This document shows, one piece after another, positions 47,601 to 56,688 of a stretch of 64,000 nt of DNA; within the stretch, counting starts at the first letter, position 1; every line of letters starts with the position of its first letter. Origin of the DNA: Ailanthus altissimus (Eukaryota > Streptophyta > Magnoliopsida > Sapindales > Simaroubaceae); the NCBI GenBank assembly GCA_946807835.1, contig OX327683.1, positions 12,095,001 to 12,159,000 of the forward strand, given 5' to 3'. The notes under the pieces were generated by a model, which did no database searches, was not told the origin of the DNA, and worked only from the letters and a program-made list of their open reading frames with translations. The position numbers and the translations under genes were made by a program.

Positions 47601-49774
47601 GGTATTTTATGTAATTTGTGGAACCTTTATGTGTGGCCTTACCTTCGGGATTGGTATATGTTATATGTTCCATATATAGGGAGGATCCTATTGGTACCTA
47701 AAGGAAGAGTGAGTCATCACATTCGTGTGGTGGCGTATTGGTGCATATGAGAGGACTCACCGATAATCAAGGTAGGGGTTTGGCTTTTACCTTCGGGCAT
47801 GAGTATTATGTATGTGTAATTTAAAATTCTCACTTGTACTATTCCTCTCATATGGTATGTCACCTACAAGTGACATTTGGCTTATTATGTGATATGTGAT
47901 ATGTAAGTCATACTAAGTAATAGTTGAGTGATGATATTCCTATTATATGTTTTGAAAGAATGTGTAAGCGCTTACATGACATGTAATTTGATAAGATTAT
48001 GATTTTGATTGATCACAGTATATCATACATATGCATTGTGTACGTATATGTATTTATATTTGATATATGAAAAACTAGTATGCTTACTGAGTTTTATACT
48101 CATTATAGTTTATGGTGATTTTAGGTAAATAAGATACATGTGTGTTTAGCGGATTTGACAAGGTTTCTGCTATTTCTTGGGTTCCCTAAGTTGCTAGGTT
48201 GCTGAGTGTTTCATTTGGAGACACGTGGGATAAGATATTTGATTTATCCCTATTGAATAAATACTTATGTATTATTTTATTGTGTGTGGTTGGATTTGAT
48301 TTAAGTTTCACCAAGTGTGATTATTGGTTGATTTTAAGTAAGAATTTGCAATGAATATATTCTAGACTTTCGGTAACAAAGTTGCTATTGGTGACATAGT
48401 AGAGTGTTAATCTCTGAGAAAACTCTGCTTATCTCTGTTTTACTGATTGTTTTAGTCATAATTCAATTGTTATAATTCTGAAAAAAAATCGAAATGAATG
48501 TTTAAATATTGTCAATAAAAGTTTATGTTTATATGTTAAGTTATGGGTTGATTTTAGTGTTAAACTTACTAGCAACTTACTAAGGATTCCTATTTTAAAT
48601 TAAAGTTTGAAATTTTGTGTAATATTATTTATGAGTGTACATTAGTGAATGAATGTAAGTGATGTTGTGTGTCAAATTTTTTGGGTTTGGGGCGTGATAG
48701 AGACTCTCTAGGTCTACACCTGATTTGTCATATAGAGCTCTTCCATACGTCCGTGAACGATGCCCCACACACACGTTACGGATATTACAAATTAGCTTGT
48801 TAGACCATGTAAGTTGAGGTTATTGTATATTTGTATAATCCCACAATCATTTATATCCTAGACTTGTAAAGATATAGATCATCACCGTCAAATCTCTATT
48901 TGCTCAACCATCAACTTGTCTCCAGATTTATATTTCCTTAAACAATATCCACAAATACTTTTGTGATAATGTTTATCCTTTTCGAAATATATTTTCTGAG
49001 GTTTATGCTTGTGGCTATAAGACTTTCTAAAATACAATCTTAAAGCATCGAATATACAACCCATTCATATGAGCTGATGGATCTCATATCTACGCACACC
49101 AAACTCCATGAGCATCGGACTATACCTAGCAACATACAACAGACAGACCATGAAAGGTCTCTGACATGTGTGGAACCAAAGTATGGTGGATCACTCACAA
49201 GCTTACCGCGGTGCTCAAGTCAAAGGACCACAAATACTACTCAACTCAGAAAATCTTTAATTGACGGCTTTATGAGATGTCTATTAGAGATCTGTGACTC
49301 TGTTTAATATCTAGTCCTCACTGAATACCTGTATGTCCATACGAGCATTCACTAAGCTCATAGTTTGCTAAGACTAACCATCTGAACCATCCAGATATAG
49401 ACATATACTAATATATATTAATGGGTTCCATCGATAGACCCACATCCATGAAATTAGATTAGGAACATCATGTTTGAGAACATATTTTCATAATGACATT
49501 TTTTAGTACCATTTGTTTTGTCATTATAAATATATTCTCAGGTCATTGTCTCATTTCAGACAAGGCTTTAACTGTTTAAATTTTACTAACTCTATTAATG
49601 TGCTAACTCTCATCACTGATCTAAACTCTTCCAGATCATACAATGTCTGAAACATTACAAGCACTTGCCATTTATTATAAATAATAATAACGATTTTATT
49701 AAAAATGATAATTGTATAAATACTATCATTAAATATTTATACATAATGGGATGACACGTAAGTACAAATCCCAA
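44636..49774 (-). repeat. Copia B/C-family LTR (reverse), split by a gypsy solo LTR
   Basis: Read on the reverse strand it begins TGTTGGGATTTGTACTTACGTGTCATCC at 49774, the family LTR start, and runs to about 44640, with the block 45855-48699 being a foreign solo LTR. Without that insertion the LTR is about 2.3 kb. No internal region, primer site or polypurine tract is attached, so it is a solo or rearranged LTR. Short frames within it are not credible. Confidence 0.75.
45855..48699 (+). mobile_element. Solo gypsy LTR, copy 2
   Basis: 2845 bp, TGTAGTAACC at the start and GGCGTGATA at the end, with the perfect 5-bp target duplication GAGAC (45850-45854 and 48700-48704). The interrupted copia LTR is seen uninterrupted at about 44155-44175 (GTAAGACACTCTAGGTCC). 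It is the same family as 20603-23285. No internal gypsy sequence is attached. The GA-rich tract at about 46155-46215 corresponds to that at 20905 in copy 1. Confidence 0.93.
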
Positions 49775-49776
49775 CA

Positions 49777-50178
49777 ATAGCCAGCCTGATGAGTATAAGG
49801 ACGAACCTCTAAAAGCCTATAAGGCCTCCATGAGATAGGGGTGGGGGTTCGATTCCATTGGGGCGTATGTAACCTGAGAATTGTGTGTTGGGACACCGGT
49901 GGCTCTAAGGTGTCATCTAACTAGTGGACCAAGGTGTTAGTGGGCTCTACCACAGTCTTACAAAAAGTCAGCCTTTTTGTTAGAGTGTGGGGGATCTACT
50001 AACACCTTGGAGCTGATGGGTACAACCATCGAACCTCAAAGGCATATAAGGGATTAAATCCCAGGTTCGACATTGGTTAGGGCGTAGGTAACTTGTGGAT
50101 TCTGTGTGTGGTGCGCTAGTAGGAACTGAGGTGTCAGCCACTGGTTAGACCAAGGTGTTGGTGGGCTCTACCACAGTC
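49777..50178. repeat. tRNA-like inverted-repeat family, right cluster
   Basis: Two units. The first contains AGCCTGATGAGTATAAGG and GGTTCGATTCC about 50 bp apart, resembling polymerase III A and B boxes, followed by the AACACCTTGG palindromic tail. The second (about 50008-50175) repeats the pattern with GCTGATGGGTACAACC and GGTTCGACATT. No perfect tRNA can be folded from these by eye. They correspond to 43130-43599 on the left side of the large element. Confidence 0.55.
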
Positions 50179-50505
50179 TTACAAATGGGGCAAACATGCA
50201 CCCAATCTTGACTTCGCTGCACTGGGCGCATGTTTGAGGTGCGCATCCTACGCATGCGCTCAAGATTTTTTTTTTTAAATCTTTTTATTTTTAAATTGTT
50301 TTTAAAATTTAATTTTTTAATTTATTTTTAATTAATTTATAAAAAATAAAAATTGATTAATTAAATAATTTATAAAAAAGGGAAAAAAAATTATTAAAAT
50401 TAAAATAAGAGTAAAATAGTTATGTGATTAATAAAATTTAAAAACTTTTACTTTGATTAAATAAAATTTTTATCTTAAATAATTGGTATACGAAATTCTT
50501 TTTTT

Positions 50506-50613
50506 AAAAAAAGTGAACGATATATTGGAAATTTTTTTTTTCCAAAAAAGAAGAAAGTGTTCACGAGAAGTACGATATATATTTTTTCTGTTTTTCTTTT
50601 TGAAAATAAGAAA
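50506..50613 (+). other. 5' leader of the broken U11/U12-31K gene
   Basis: It matches the leader of copy 1 at about 40855-40925 (GTGTTCACGAGAAG block, then a T-rich stretch and GAAAATA before the start codon). Its upstream connection is cut by the large inverted-repeat element ending at 50505. Confidence 0.6.
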
Positions 50614-50673
50614 ATGGTGAAGAAGAAAAACAACAGCGATAACAACTCAGAAGACGAGACTTTCTACTACCAC
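50614..50673 (+). pseudogene. SNRNP31: U11/U12-31K, first 20 codons (copy 2)
   Basis: ATG at 50614 opens a lysine-rich then acidic N terminus (MVKKKNNSDNNSEDETFYYH) of the kind found at the start of plant U11/U12-31K proteins. At codon 20 a hAT element starts (TAGG at 50674). The 8 bases before it (ACTACCAC) reappear as ACTATCGC after its right end at 55047, and the reading then continues with an aromatic and serine/alanine-rich stretch. The full protein is part of the U11/U12 di-snRNP in the nucleus and is needed for splicing of U12-type introns. This copy cannot encode it as it stands. Confidence 0.85.
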
Positions 50674-51799
50674 TAGGATTGGGCAACCTGGGATCGGGTC
50701 GGGTTTGGGACCAACCCGACCGGTCCCAGGTCCTGTTCGGGACAGATAAATCTATCACGAACGGGAATTTTTTTCGGGCCGAGTCATGTCCCGACTCGAA
50801 CCGGTTCGGGTCGGGACATGGCCCGGCCCGAATGGGACATAGGTAAATTTCACCCATGTCCCTAATTTATTTTAAATTTATAAATTTTATTAAAATTATA
50901 TAAATTTATTTAATTATTTTAGGTTAATTTGTAATTCATAATCCTTATTGTTACAAAATTATATTTTTAACCTAAAAAATATAGTTTCGTATTATTTTAA
51001 GACTTTAATAAATTTTGTATTAACTTAATTTCCTATCATTAATATAATTATTAATTTTAATAGAATTTAACGTTTATTACGTTACAATTCTAATTTTAAC
51101 GTCTATTACATTAAATAACAAATATTATAATTTCAATTTAGCGAATCCTAACGTGATAGTGACATTAATTGTTTAAGTGTTATAATTTTAAATTCAAATT
51201 TAAGTCCAATTTTAATTTTAATTATGTTAACTTTTATTATCCGAATAAAACATTTCGGCAGAACCTCCCCTAAAAATTAGACATTTCCATAAACATATAC
51301 TTGCACAAATTTGACACTTTAATATTCACCATATCAAATTAATTCATCCATACCATAATGCCTTTCGCAGTGGCCCATTGCCAACTAAACCAATCGGTCC
51401 AAAATAATTTCAATGGCTAATATAAATCATGCTAAGTTGCCAACATCTTCACAAAATAACAACAAAGTAAAACTTTTAAGTAATAAATATATTAAGTTCA
51501 TAAATATAGTAAACATTAAATATTACAAATTACAATACAAAAATATCAAAATTTGCATTCTTCATTAATCTGCAAGACAAAAGTATAACAAATATTAAAT
51601 ATTACAAATTATAATATAAAACTTAATTACTTCATTAATTTAACTATTGAATAATTACCTTAATGATGTGGAGGTGGCGATTGCGTAACATGTGCAAATT
51701 CTATAAGAAAGAAATAAAAAAATAATTTTCGCATAAAACATTAAGAAATAATAGAAAAAATTCAAAAGGACAAATAATAAAATAGTAGAATAATATTTT

Positions 51800-53590
51800 T
51801 TTACCTACTTCGACTTTATCATAAAATTCAATATCTTCCAAAAATTCTTCTTTCATCGGCCTATTTAGTAAAAGTGAAGCTCTAATCTAATTTTGTGTGC
51901 ATATCAAACTCTCAACTATCTTTGGAGTTAATAAGCTATGGAATAAATCTAGAATACGTCCCCTAGTACTAAAAGCCGACTCAGAGGCCACAGTAGATAT
52001 AGGAATAGCAAGTATATCCCTAGCTATTTGTGCCAACACTGGATACCTCGAAGTATTTACCTTCCACTAACTCAAAATATCAAAACGTTGATTTTTGAGA
52101 TTCTCAACTTTCTCCATCAGGTATCTATCCACTTCATTGGATTTAGCCAAATCCATTTCGTCATCTACACACCCCACGAATTTTGCCCAAGGGTCATCAT
52201 CCCCTACATCAAACTGTATTACGTATGAATATAAACTTGATGGACCAGACTGCTATGACTATGACCCATACATGCTAGTGCTACTCCCAACTCCACCAAC
52301 ACTACCAGCACTACTACTTGGCCCACCAATCGCTTTACAATATGATGTATTATAGGCTTCGTAAAGCCTATACAATAATTTTTTACTTATTCTCTTCATA
52401 TCTTTTACTCTGACGCTGTCATCACCATATAAAAACCCAAAACAAAATTCACAATTTGCATCTTGCGTTTTGGATCAAACACTGTAGCAAGTATCAACAA
52501 TTTATTTATTTTCTCCATAGATTCCCAATATTTATTGTATTTCGCCTGCATCTTACTAGCCATGATGCGTAAAGAGACATCTTCACTCTGACTTAATTTT
52601 GTTAAATTGGAATTAATCTTATAAATCTCGCTGAAACAAATGTTAGATGTAACAGACAATGAAGCACTAAATTTTAATGTGACATCATAAAAAATTTTTA
52701 GAAACTTTACAAACTGTTCAGCATTCTCCCAATCCATAATAACTGGTGGCCCACATCTCTTCTTTCCATTTTCATCCTCCAAAAAATAACTCCCATATGA
52801 CTCATCCTCTTCTGCCATTCGATCAAACACCTTTGCAAATTTTAATGCAGTCGCCAACATTAAATAAGTAGAATTCCACCTCGTTGGTATATCTAAGACC
52901 ACACTCCCTTTATAATCAATTCTTTCTCTCTCCACAAAACTTTTAAAACTTTGAACTCTTACTGTTGAAGATCTCACATATTTCACAACATTACGTATAG
53001 AAATTATGCTCTCATGCAAATCCTTTAACCCATCACTCACAATTAAATTCAAAATATGCGTACAACAACGCACATGCATAAACTCACCATTCAATATCAG
53101 TGCTTCATCTTTCCAACTCTTCAGTCTCTTTTTAAAATAATTGACGGCAACATCATTGGCACTTGCGTTATCAACTGTAACGGTAAACACTTTCTCTATA
53201 CTCCAATCCAACAAGCAAGATTCAAGTTGCTTGCGGATATCATCCCCTTTATGGGATGACATCAGAGAGAAACTCAAAATTCTCCTATGCAACTTTCAAT
53301 CCGAATCTATGAAGTAGGTAGTAACAACCATATAGCTTTGATTATAAATGGAAGTCCAAAGATCAATTGTCAAGCTCACTCGTTGCCCAGTTACGCTAAA
53401 TAGACTCTTTAACATGGATTTCTCCTCAGCAAATAGCTCAACTACGTCTCTGATTATAGTTCTACATGACAGAACATCAAATAGAGGACATGCTACACTG
53501 CAAAAATATCAGTACCCATCATTCTCTATAAAACTGAATGACAATTCATCTAAGATCACCATTTTTATAGCTGCATCTTGACATGCTTTT
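51800..53590 (-). pseudogene. hAT transposase, core and C-terminal dimerisation domain
   Basis: The main frame (52405-53292) has the RNase-H-like core of RICESLEEPER/DAYSLEEPER-type transposases: TVDNASAND with an acidic residue, HVRCCTHILNLIV, and the RWNSTYLML motif. Upstream (53300-53590) the same protein continues with TIDLWTS, interrupted by a TGA where a Trp is expected just before HRRILSF and another stop near 53500. A shift near 52420 leads to the hAT dimerisation domain (about 51800-52140), with the ASESAFSTRGRILD signature and one further stop. Cut-and-paste transposase in the nucleus; this copy has at least four lesions but is otherwise well preserved. Confidence 0.88.
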
Positions 53591-53595
53591 TGACT

Positions 53596-53961
53596 CTATC
53601 CTCTAGGCACAACATTACTACTATTTTCCTCTTCTCCTCTTGTGGGTTCTCTACCAAATATTGTTTGTCTATCATCCAACAATGAACGTGGAAGCTTCTT
53701 ACATACTCGTAAGTGTTTTCTCATACCATTTCTTCTATCTTTTATTGAATTACATGCATACAATTTTTCACAATAATTGTACTGTGACTTATCCGTTATG
53801 TCCTTGCACGGGCTGAAGTGACTCCACACAATTGATCTTGTTCTCTTCTTAGTATTAGGATGTGGAGGCAACAATGCATCTGCATCATTGACGCTGCATT
53901 GCGTATCGTTATGAGATCTCCCAATATTCGTAATATTTTTTGAAGTTGAATCATGACTCAT
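53596..53961 (-). pseudogene. hAT transposase N terminus with BED zinc finger
   Basis: A 121-residue frame starting with Met at 53961. Residues about 38-90 form a BED finger: SIVWSHF, the paired-cysteine region reading YNYCEKLYAC, then MRKHLRVC with the His and Cys ligands. The usual pattern has two cysteines three apart; here one position reads Tyr where Cys is common, so metal binding may be impaired. This domain binds the transposon ends. It is followed downstream by the catalytic core after a stop. Confidence 0.85.
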
Positions 53962-54296
53962 CTGTAATATAATAGAAACAAAATTCTTACATGAAATTAG
54001 AAATATAAATCAAATCCCTCCTTAATCTTGATATGATGATGAAATTAGAAATATAAATCAATTCTTACCAGTTAAACCAACTGACATCCACAAACTTAAT
54101 TAAACATCTAAATACATACATAAGACAAAACTAACAAAACAAAGCATATAAACACATACACAAGTTCCTAACTATGAGATAGTAATCTACTAGTTTAGCT
54201 TCCGTTATTGGTTTTCAACTTTCAAGTATAACATATGGTTAATACAAACACATATTTTAATACAATCACGAATCATTCATGTAAATATTTCATTTT

Positions 54297-54765
54297 TCAA
54301 AAACATAAGGCGGCGGCAGTGGTGCGTGGTTTACCTGAGACTTGAGCGAGCGAGCTAGCAGCGTGCGTTTTGATTGATGAAAGGCGCAGAACAGTAGTAG
54401 GAGGACGCGGAACAACACCGGCAGAATAGCAACGGCGGCAGAATAGCACCTGCAGAATAGCAACGGCAGTAGAACAACACTTGCAGAACAGCACCGGCGG
54501 CAGAACAATACCTACAGAACGGCACCTGCAGAACAGCAATGCTCGGATGGGGAACAGCGACAGCAACGGCAGAACGGCGACAGACCGCAGGTGCAGAACG
54601 GTGGCGGCAGCAGGGTAGGTCACGTAGCGGCATGCGGCAGCAATGGCAGAACAGCGGCAAGGCAGGTCACGTAACGGCAGGCGGCAGCAGGGGCAGAATG
54701 GCGACAAACAACAGTGGCAGAATGGCGACGGCAGCAACGGTCGAAGATCAGCAACGGCAGCCGGA
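54297..54765. repeat. GC-rich GCAGAAC/GCGGCAG short tandem repeats, unit A
   Basis: Words such as CAGAATAGCA, CAGAACAGCACC and GGCGGCAG recur every 15-20 bp. The same array is in unit B at about 55270-55650. Cysteine-rich frames across it on the reverse strand are composition artefacts. It sits upstream of the transposase start and may have been its promoter or leader. Confidence 0.7.
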
Positions 54766-54843
54766 CTCAAATGTTTCAAAGAATTGAAAGTTTAAAACAA
54801 AAACGAAATGAGCCAGGCGATGTTTAATGATTATTTTCTTATC

Positions 54844-54860
54844 AAAACGGCGCCGTTTTG
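54844..54860. repeat. Perfect palindrome AAAACGGCGCCGTTTT
   Basis: A 16-bp perfect palindrome in the hAT subterminal region. In unit B it recurs at about 55795, one base shorter. Confidence 0.7.
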
Positions 54861-55046
54861 ATTACTAAATAAAATTAAAAAAATTCGGTTCGGTTCGGGT
54901 CATTTCTGAATCGAACCTGGTCCCATCCCGGCTGGACCGGGACACACTGTTTCTGTCCCAGTTACGGGACCCGTCCCGTCCTGACCTGAAATTTTCGGGT
55001 CGAACGATTAGGGTTGGGCCGGGACCGGGCCATTCGCCCACGCCTA

Positions 55047-55230
55047 ACTATCGCTACTCCTCTGCTGCCGTCGCCGCCGCAAATCCGCCATCATTTTCAT
55101 CCACCGATGCCACTCCACCAGAAACCCAAGGGCTTGGGCGGCTTAGCCCCGTTCAAATCGACGGTCTACATCTCGAACCTTGACTACGCCCTCACGAACT
55201 CCGACCTCCACACGCTCTTCTCCACCTTTC
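55047..55230 (+). pseudogene. SNRNP31: U11/U12-31K, duplicated exon fragment
   Basis: It begins with the hAT target duplication ACTATCGC and covers the serine/alanine-rich linker, LysProLysGlyLeuGly, and the start of the RRM including the RNP2 motif VYISNLD, then [14 protein letters not shown], where it is cut off and joined to hAT sequence. The linker and RRM are in different phases, as in the main copy, so the responsible small deletion predates the duplication. The 81-residue frame at 55014-55259 is partly hAT and partly gene. Confidence 0.85.
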
Positions 55231-55697
55231 AAGTGGTGCGTGGTTTACCTGAGACTTGAGCGAGCGAGCTAGCAGCGTGCGTTTTGATTGATGAAAGGCG
55301 CAGAACAGTAGTAGGAGGACGCGGAACAACACCGGCAGAATAGCAATGGCAGCAGAATAGCACCTGCAGAATAGCAATGGCAGTAGAACAATACCTACAG
55401 AACGGCACCTGCAGAACAGCAATGCTCGGACGGGGAACAGCGACAGCAACAGCAGAACGGCGGCAGACCGCAGGTGCAGAACGGCGGCGGCAGCAGGGTA
55501 GGTCACATAGCGGCATGCGGCAGCAATGGCAGAACAGCGGCAAGGCAGGTCACGTAACGGCAGGCGGCAGCAGGGGCAGAATGGCGACAAACAACAGTGG
55601 CAGAATGGCGACTGCAGCAACGGTCGAAGATCAGCAGCGGCAGCCGGACTCAAATGTTTCAAAGAATTGAAAGTTTAAAACGAAAACGAAATGAGCC

Positions 55698-55808
55698 AGG
55701 CGATGTTTAATGATTTTTTTCTTATCAAAACGGCGATGTTTAATGATTTTTTTCTTATCAAAACGGCGATGTTTAATGATTTTTTTCTTATCAAAACGGC
55801 GCCGTTTG
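55698..55808. repeat. 33-bp triplication in unit B
   Basis: GGCGATGTTTAATGATTTTT followed by CTTATCAAAAC occurs three times in a row, against once in unit A (near 54815). It was therefore expanded after the 910-bp duplication. Confidence 0.9.
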
Positions 55809-55994
55809 ATTACTAAATAAAATTAAAAAAATTCGGTTCGGTTCGGGTCATTTTCGAATCGAACCTAGTCCCGTCCCGGCTGGACCGGGACACACTGTTT
55901 CTATCCCGGTTATGGGACCCGTCCCGTCCTGACCTGAAATTTTCGGGTCGAACGATTAGGGTTGGGCCGGGACCAGGCCATTCGCCCACGCCTA

Positions 55995-56688
55995 ACTATC
56001 GCTACTCCTCTGCTGCCGCCGCCGCCGCAAATCCGCCATCATCATCATCCACCGACGCCACTCCACCAGAAACCCAAGGGCTTGGGCGGCTTAGCCCCGT
56101 TCAAATCGACGGTCTACGTCTCGAACCTTGACTACGCCCTCACGAACTCTGACCTCCACACGCTCTTCTCCACCTTCGGCAAGATCGCCCGCGTCACGGT
56201 CCTCAAAGACCTCGTCACGCGGAAGTCACGCGGTGTGGCCTTCTTTCAGCTCGTCGCCTCCTCGACGTGCAAAACGCTGCGCGTACGATGCATGGCAAGG
56301 TCTTAGCGGCCGCACCATCACGGCGAGCATCGCGGCGGACAATGGGTGGGCGGCAACGTTTATCAAAAAGAGGGTTTACAAAGACAAGTCGAGATGTTAC
56401 GAGTGTGGGGTCAAAGGGCACTTGAGTTATGAGTGTTCGAGGAATCAATTGGGGCCGAGTGAGAGGCCGATGGCGAAGAAGGGGCAGGGTCAGGGGAACG
56501 GGCGGCGGAGATTGGAGGGGGAGGATGAAAGTGGGGTGGGGGTTGAATTCGATGATGGGAATTGGGCGTCGGTGGTAGATGGCGGGGCGGAGGAAAGGTT
56601 GCTGCTTATGGGGGAGAATCATAATGAGTTTGAAGAGAAGAGGAAGAAAGTTAAGAGAGAGAGTTATTTTAGTGATGAGGAGGAGTGA
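55995..56688 (+). pseudogene. SNRNP31: U11/U12-31K, main body: RRM, CCHC knuckle and acidic tail
   Basis: After the target-duplication copy comes a Ser/Ala/Pro linker, then [11 protein letters not shown]2 (VYVSNLD), [21 protein letters not shown] and RNP1 ([10 protein letters not shown]). The frame shifts near 56260, giving a short in-phase NAARTMHGK block, and shifts again near 56303. The third frame reads [29 protein letters not shown] and a CX2CX4HX4C knuckle at 56395-56436, then [10 protein letters not shown], a basic stretch, NWASVVD and an acidic end with stop at 56686. Order and motifs match plant U11/U12-31K of the minor spliceosome. The phase between linker and RRM is also broken. 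Lesions: hAT at codon 20, about 11 bp missing in the linker, and two shifts in the RRM. A working copy is presumably elsewhere. Confidence 0.9.

Larger units (their letters stand above)
41600..50505. mobile_element. Large element with ~330-bp terminal inverted repeats, upstream of U11/U12-31K
   Basis: The terminal ~330 bp at 41600-41935 is repeated in inverted orientation at 50180-50505. It contains a TCAATTATTTAAGATAAAA block, a TTTACTCTTATTTTAATTTTAA block, and a GC-rich inner part with GCGCATG and CACCCAATGCAGC. Outside, 41290-41599 and 50506-50673 are contiguous in the duplicated gene copy (about 40770-40960), so the whole 8.9 kb is an insertion. A-tracts at both junctions may hide a target duplication. 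There is no transposase; the interior is filled with later retroelements. A Mutator-like or foldback origin is inferred. Confidence 0.7.
50674..55046. mobile_element. RICESLEEPER-like hAT element inserted in U11/U12-31K
   Basis: 4373 bp. The ends are TAGGATTGGGCAACC on the left and, inward from the right, TAGGCGTGGGCGAATGG. The flanks ACTACCAC/ACTATCGC match at six of eight positions. Subterminal regions are dense in GGTCCCGGGAC and TTCGGGTCGG words. On the reverse strand it encodes a BED finger plus hAT transposase with a few lesions. A GC-rich CAG/GGC repeat region (54297-54760) lies upstream of the transposase. Sequence at 51050-51240 carries isolated units resembling the minisatellite of the hAT at 30469. 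The right end has been tandemly duplicated into the gene. Confidence 0.9.
54320..56165. repeat. Tandem duplication, unit about 910 bp: hAT right end plus U11/U12-31K exon
   Basis: Unit A (54320-55230) and unit B (55231-56165) each contain the GC-rich repeats, the AAAACGGCGCCGTTT palindrome, the hAT right terminus (ending 55046 and 55994) and the first ~175 bp of the downstream exon. Similarity is very high, so the event is recent. The junction at about 55230 joins exon sequence (CTTCTCCACCTT) directly to hAT interior (AGTGGTGCGTGG). Unit B continues into the remaining gene. Confidence 0.92.

Noticed and set aside
49840..49860. A tRNA gene at the GGTTCGATTCC motif
   Set aside because: No acceptor stem or anticodon arm pairs around it by eye; it is better explained as a SINE-like B box.
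54290..55662. Several Cys/Pro/Ala-rich reverse frames and Gly/Gln-rich forward frames up to 160 residues
   Set aside because: They run through the GC-rich CAG/GGC short tandem repeats of the hAT element and occur in several phases at once, which is a composition effect.
56215..56622. 135-residue reverse frame
   Set aside because: It is antisense to the RRM and knuckle region of U11/U12-31K, which has clear motifs on the forward strand.
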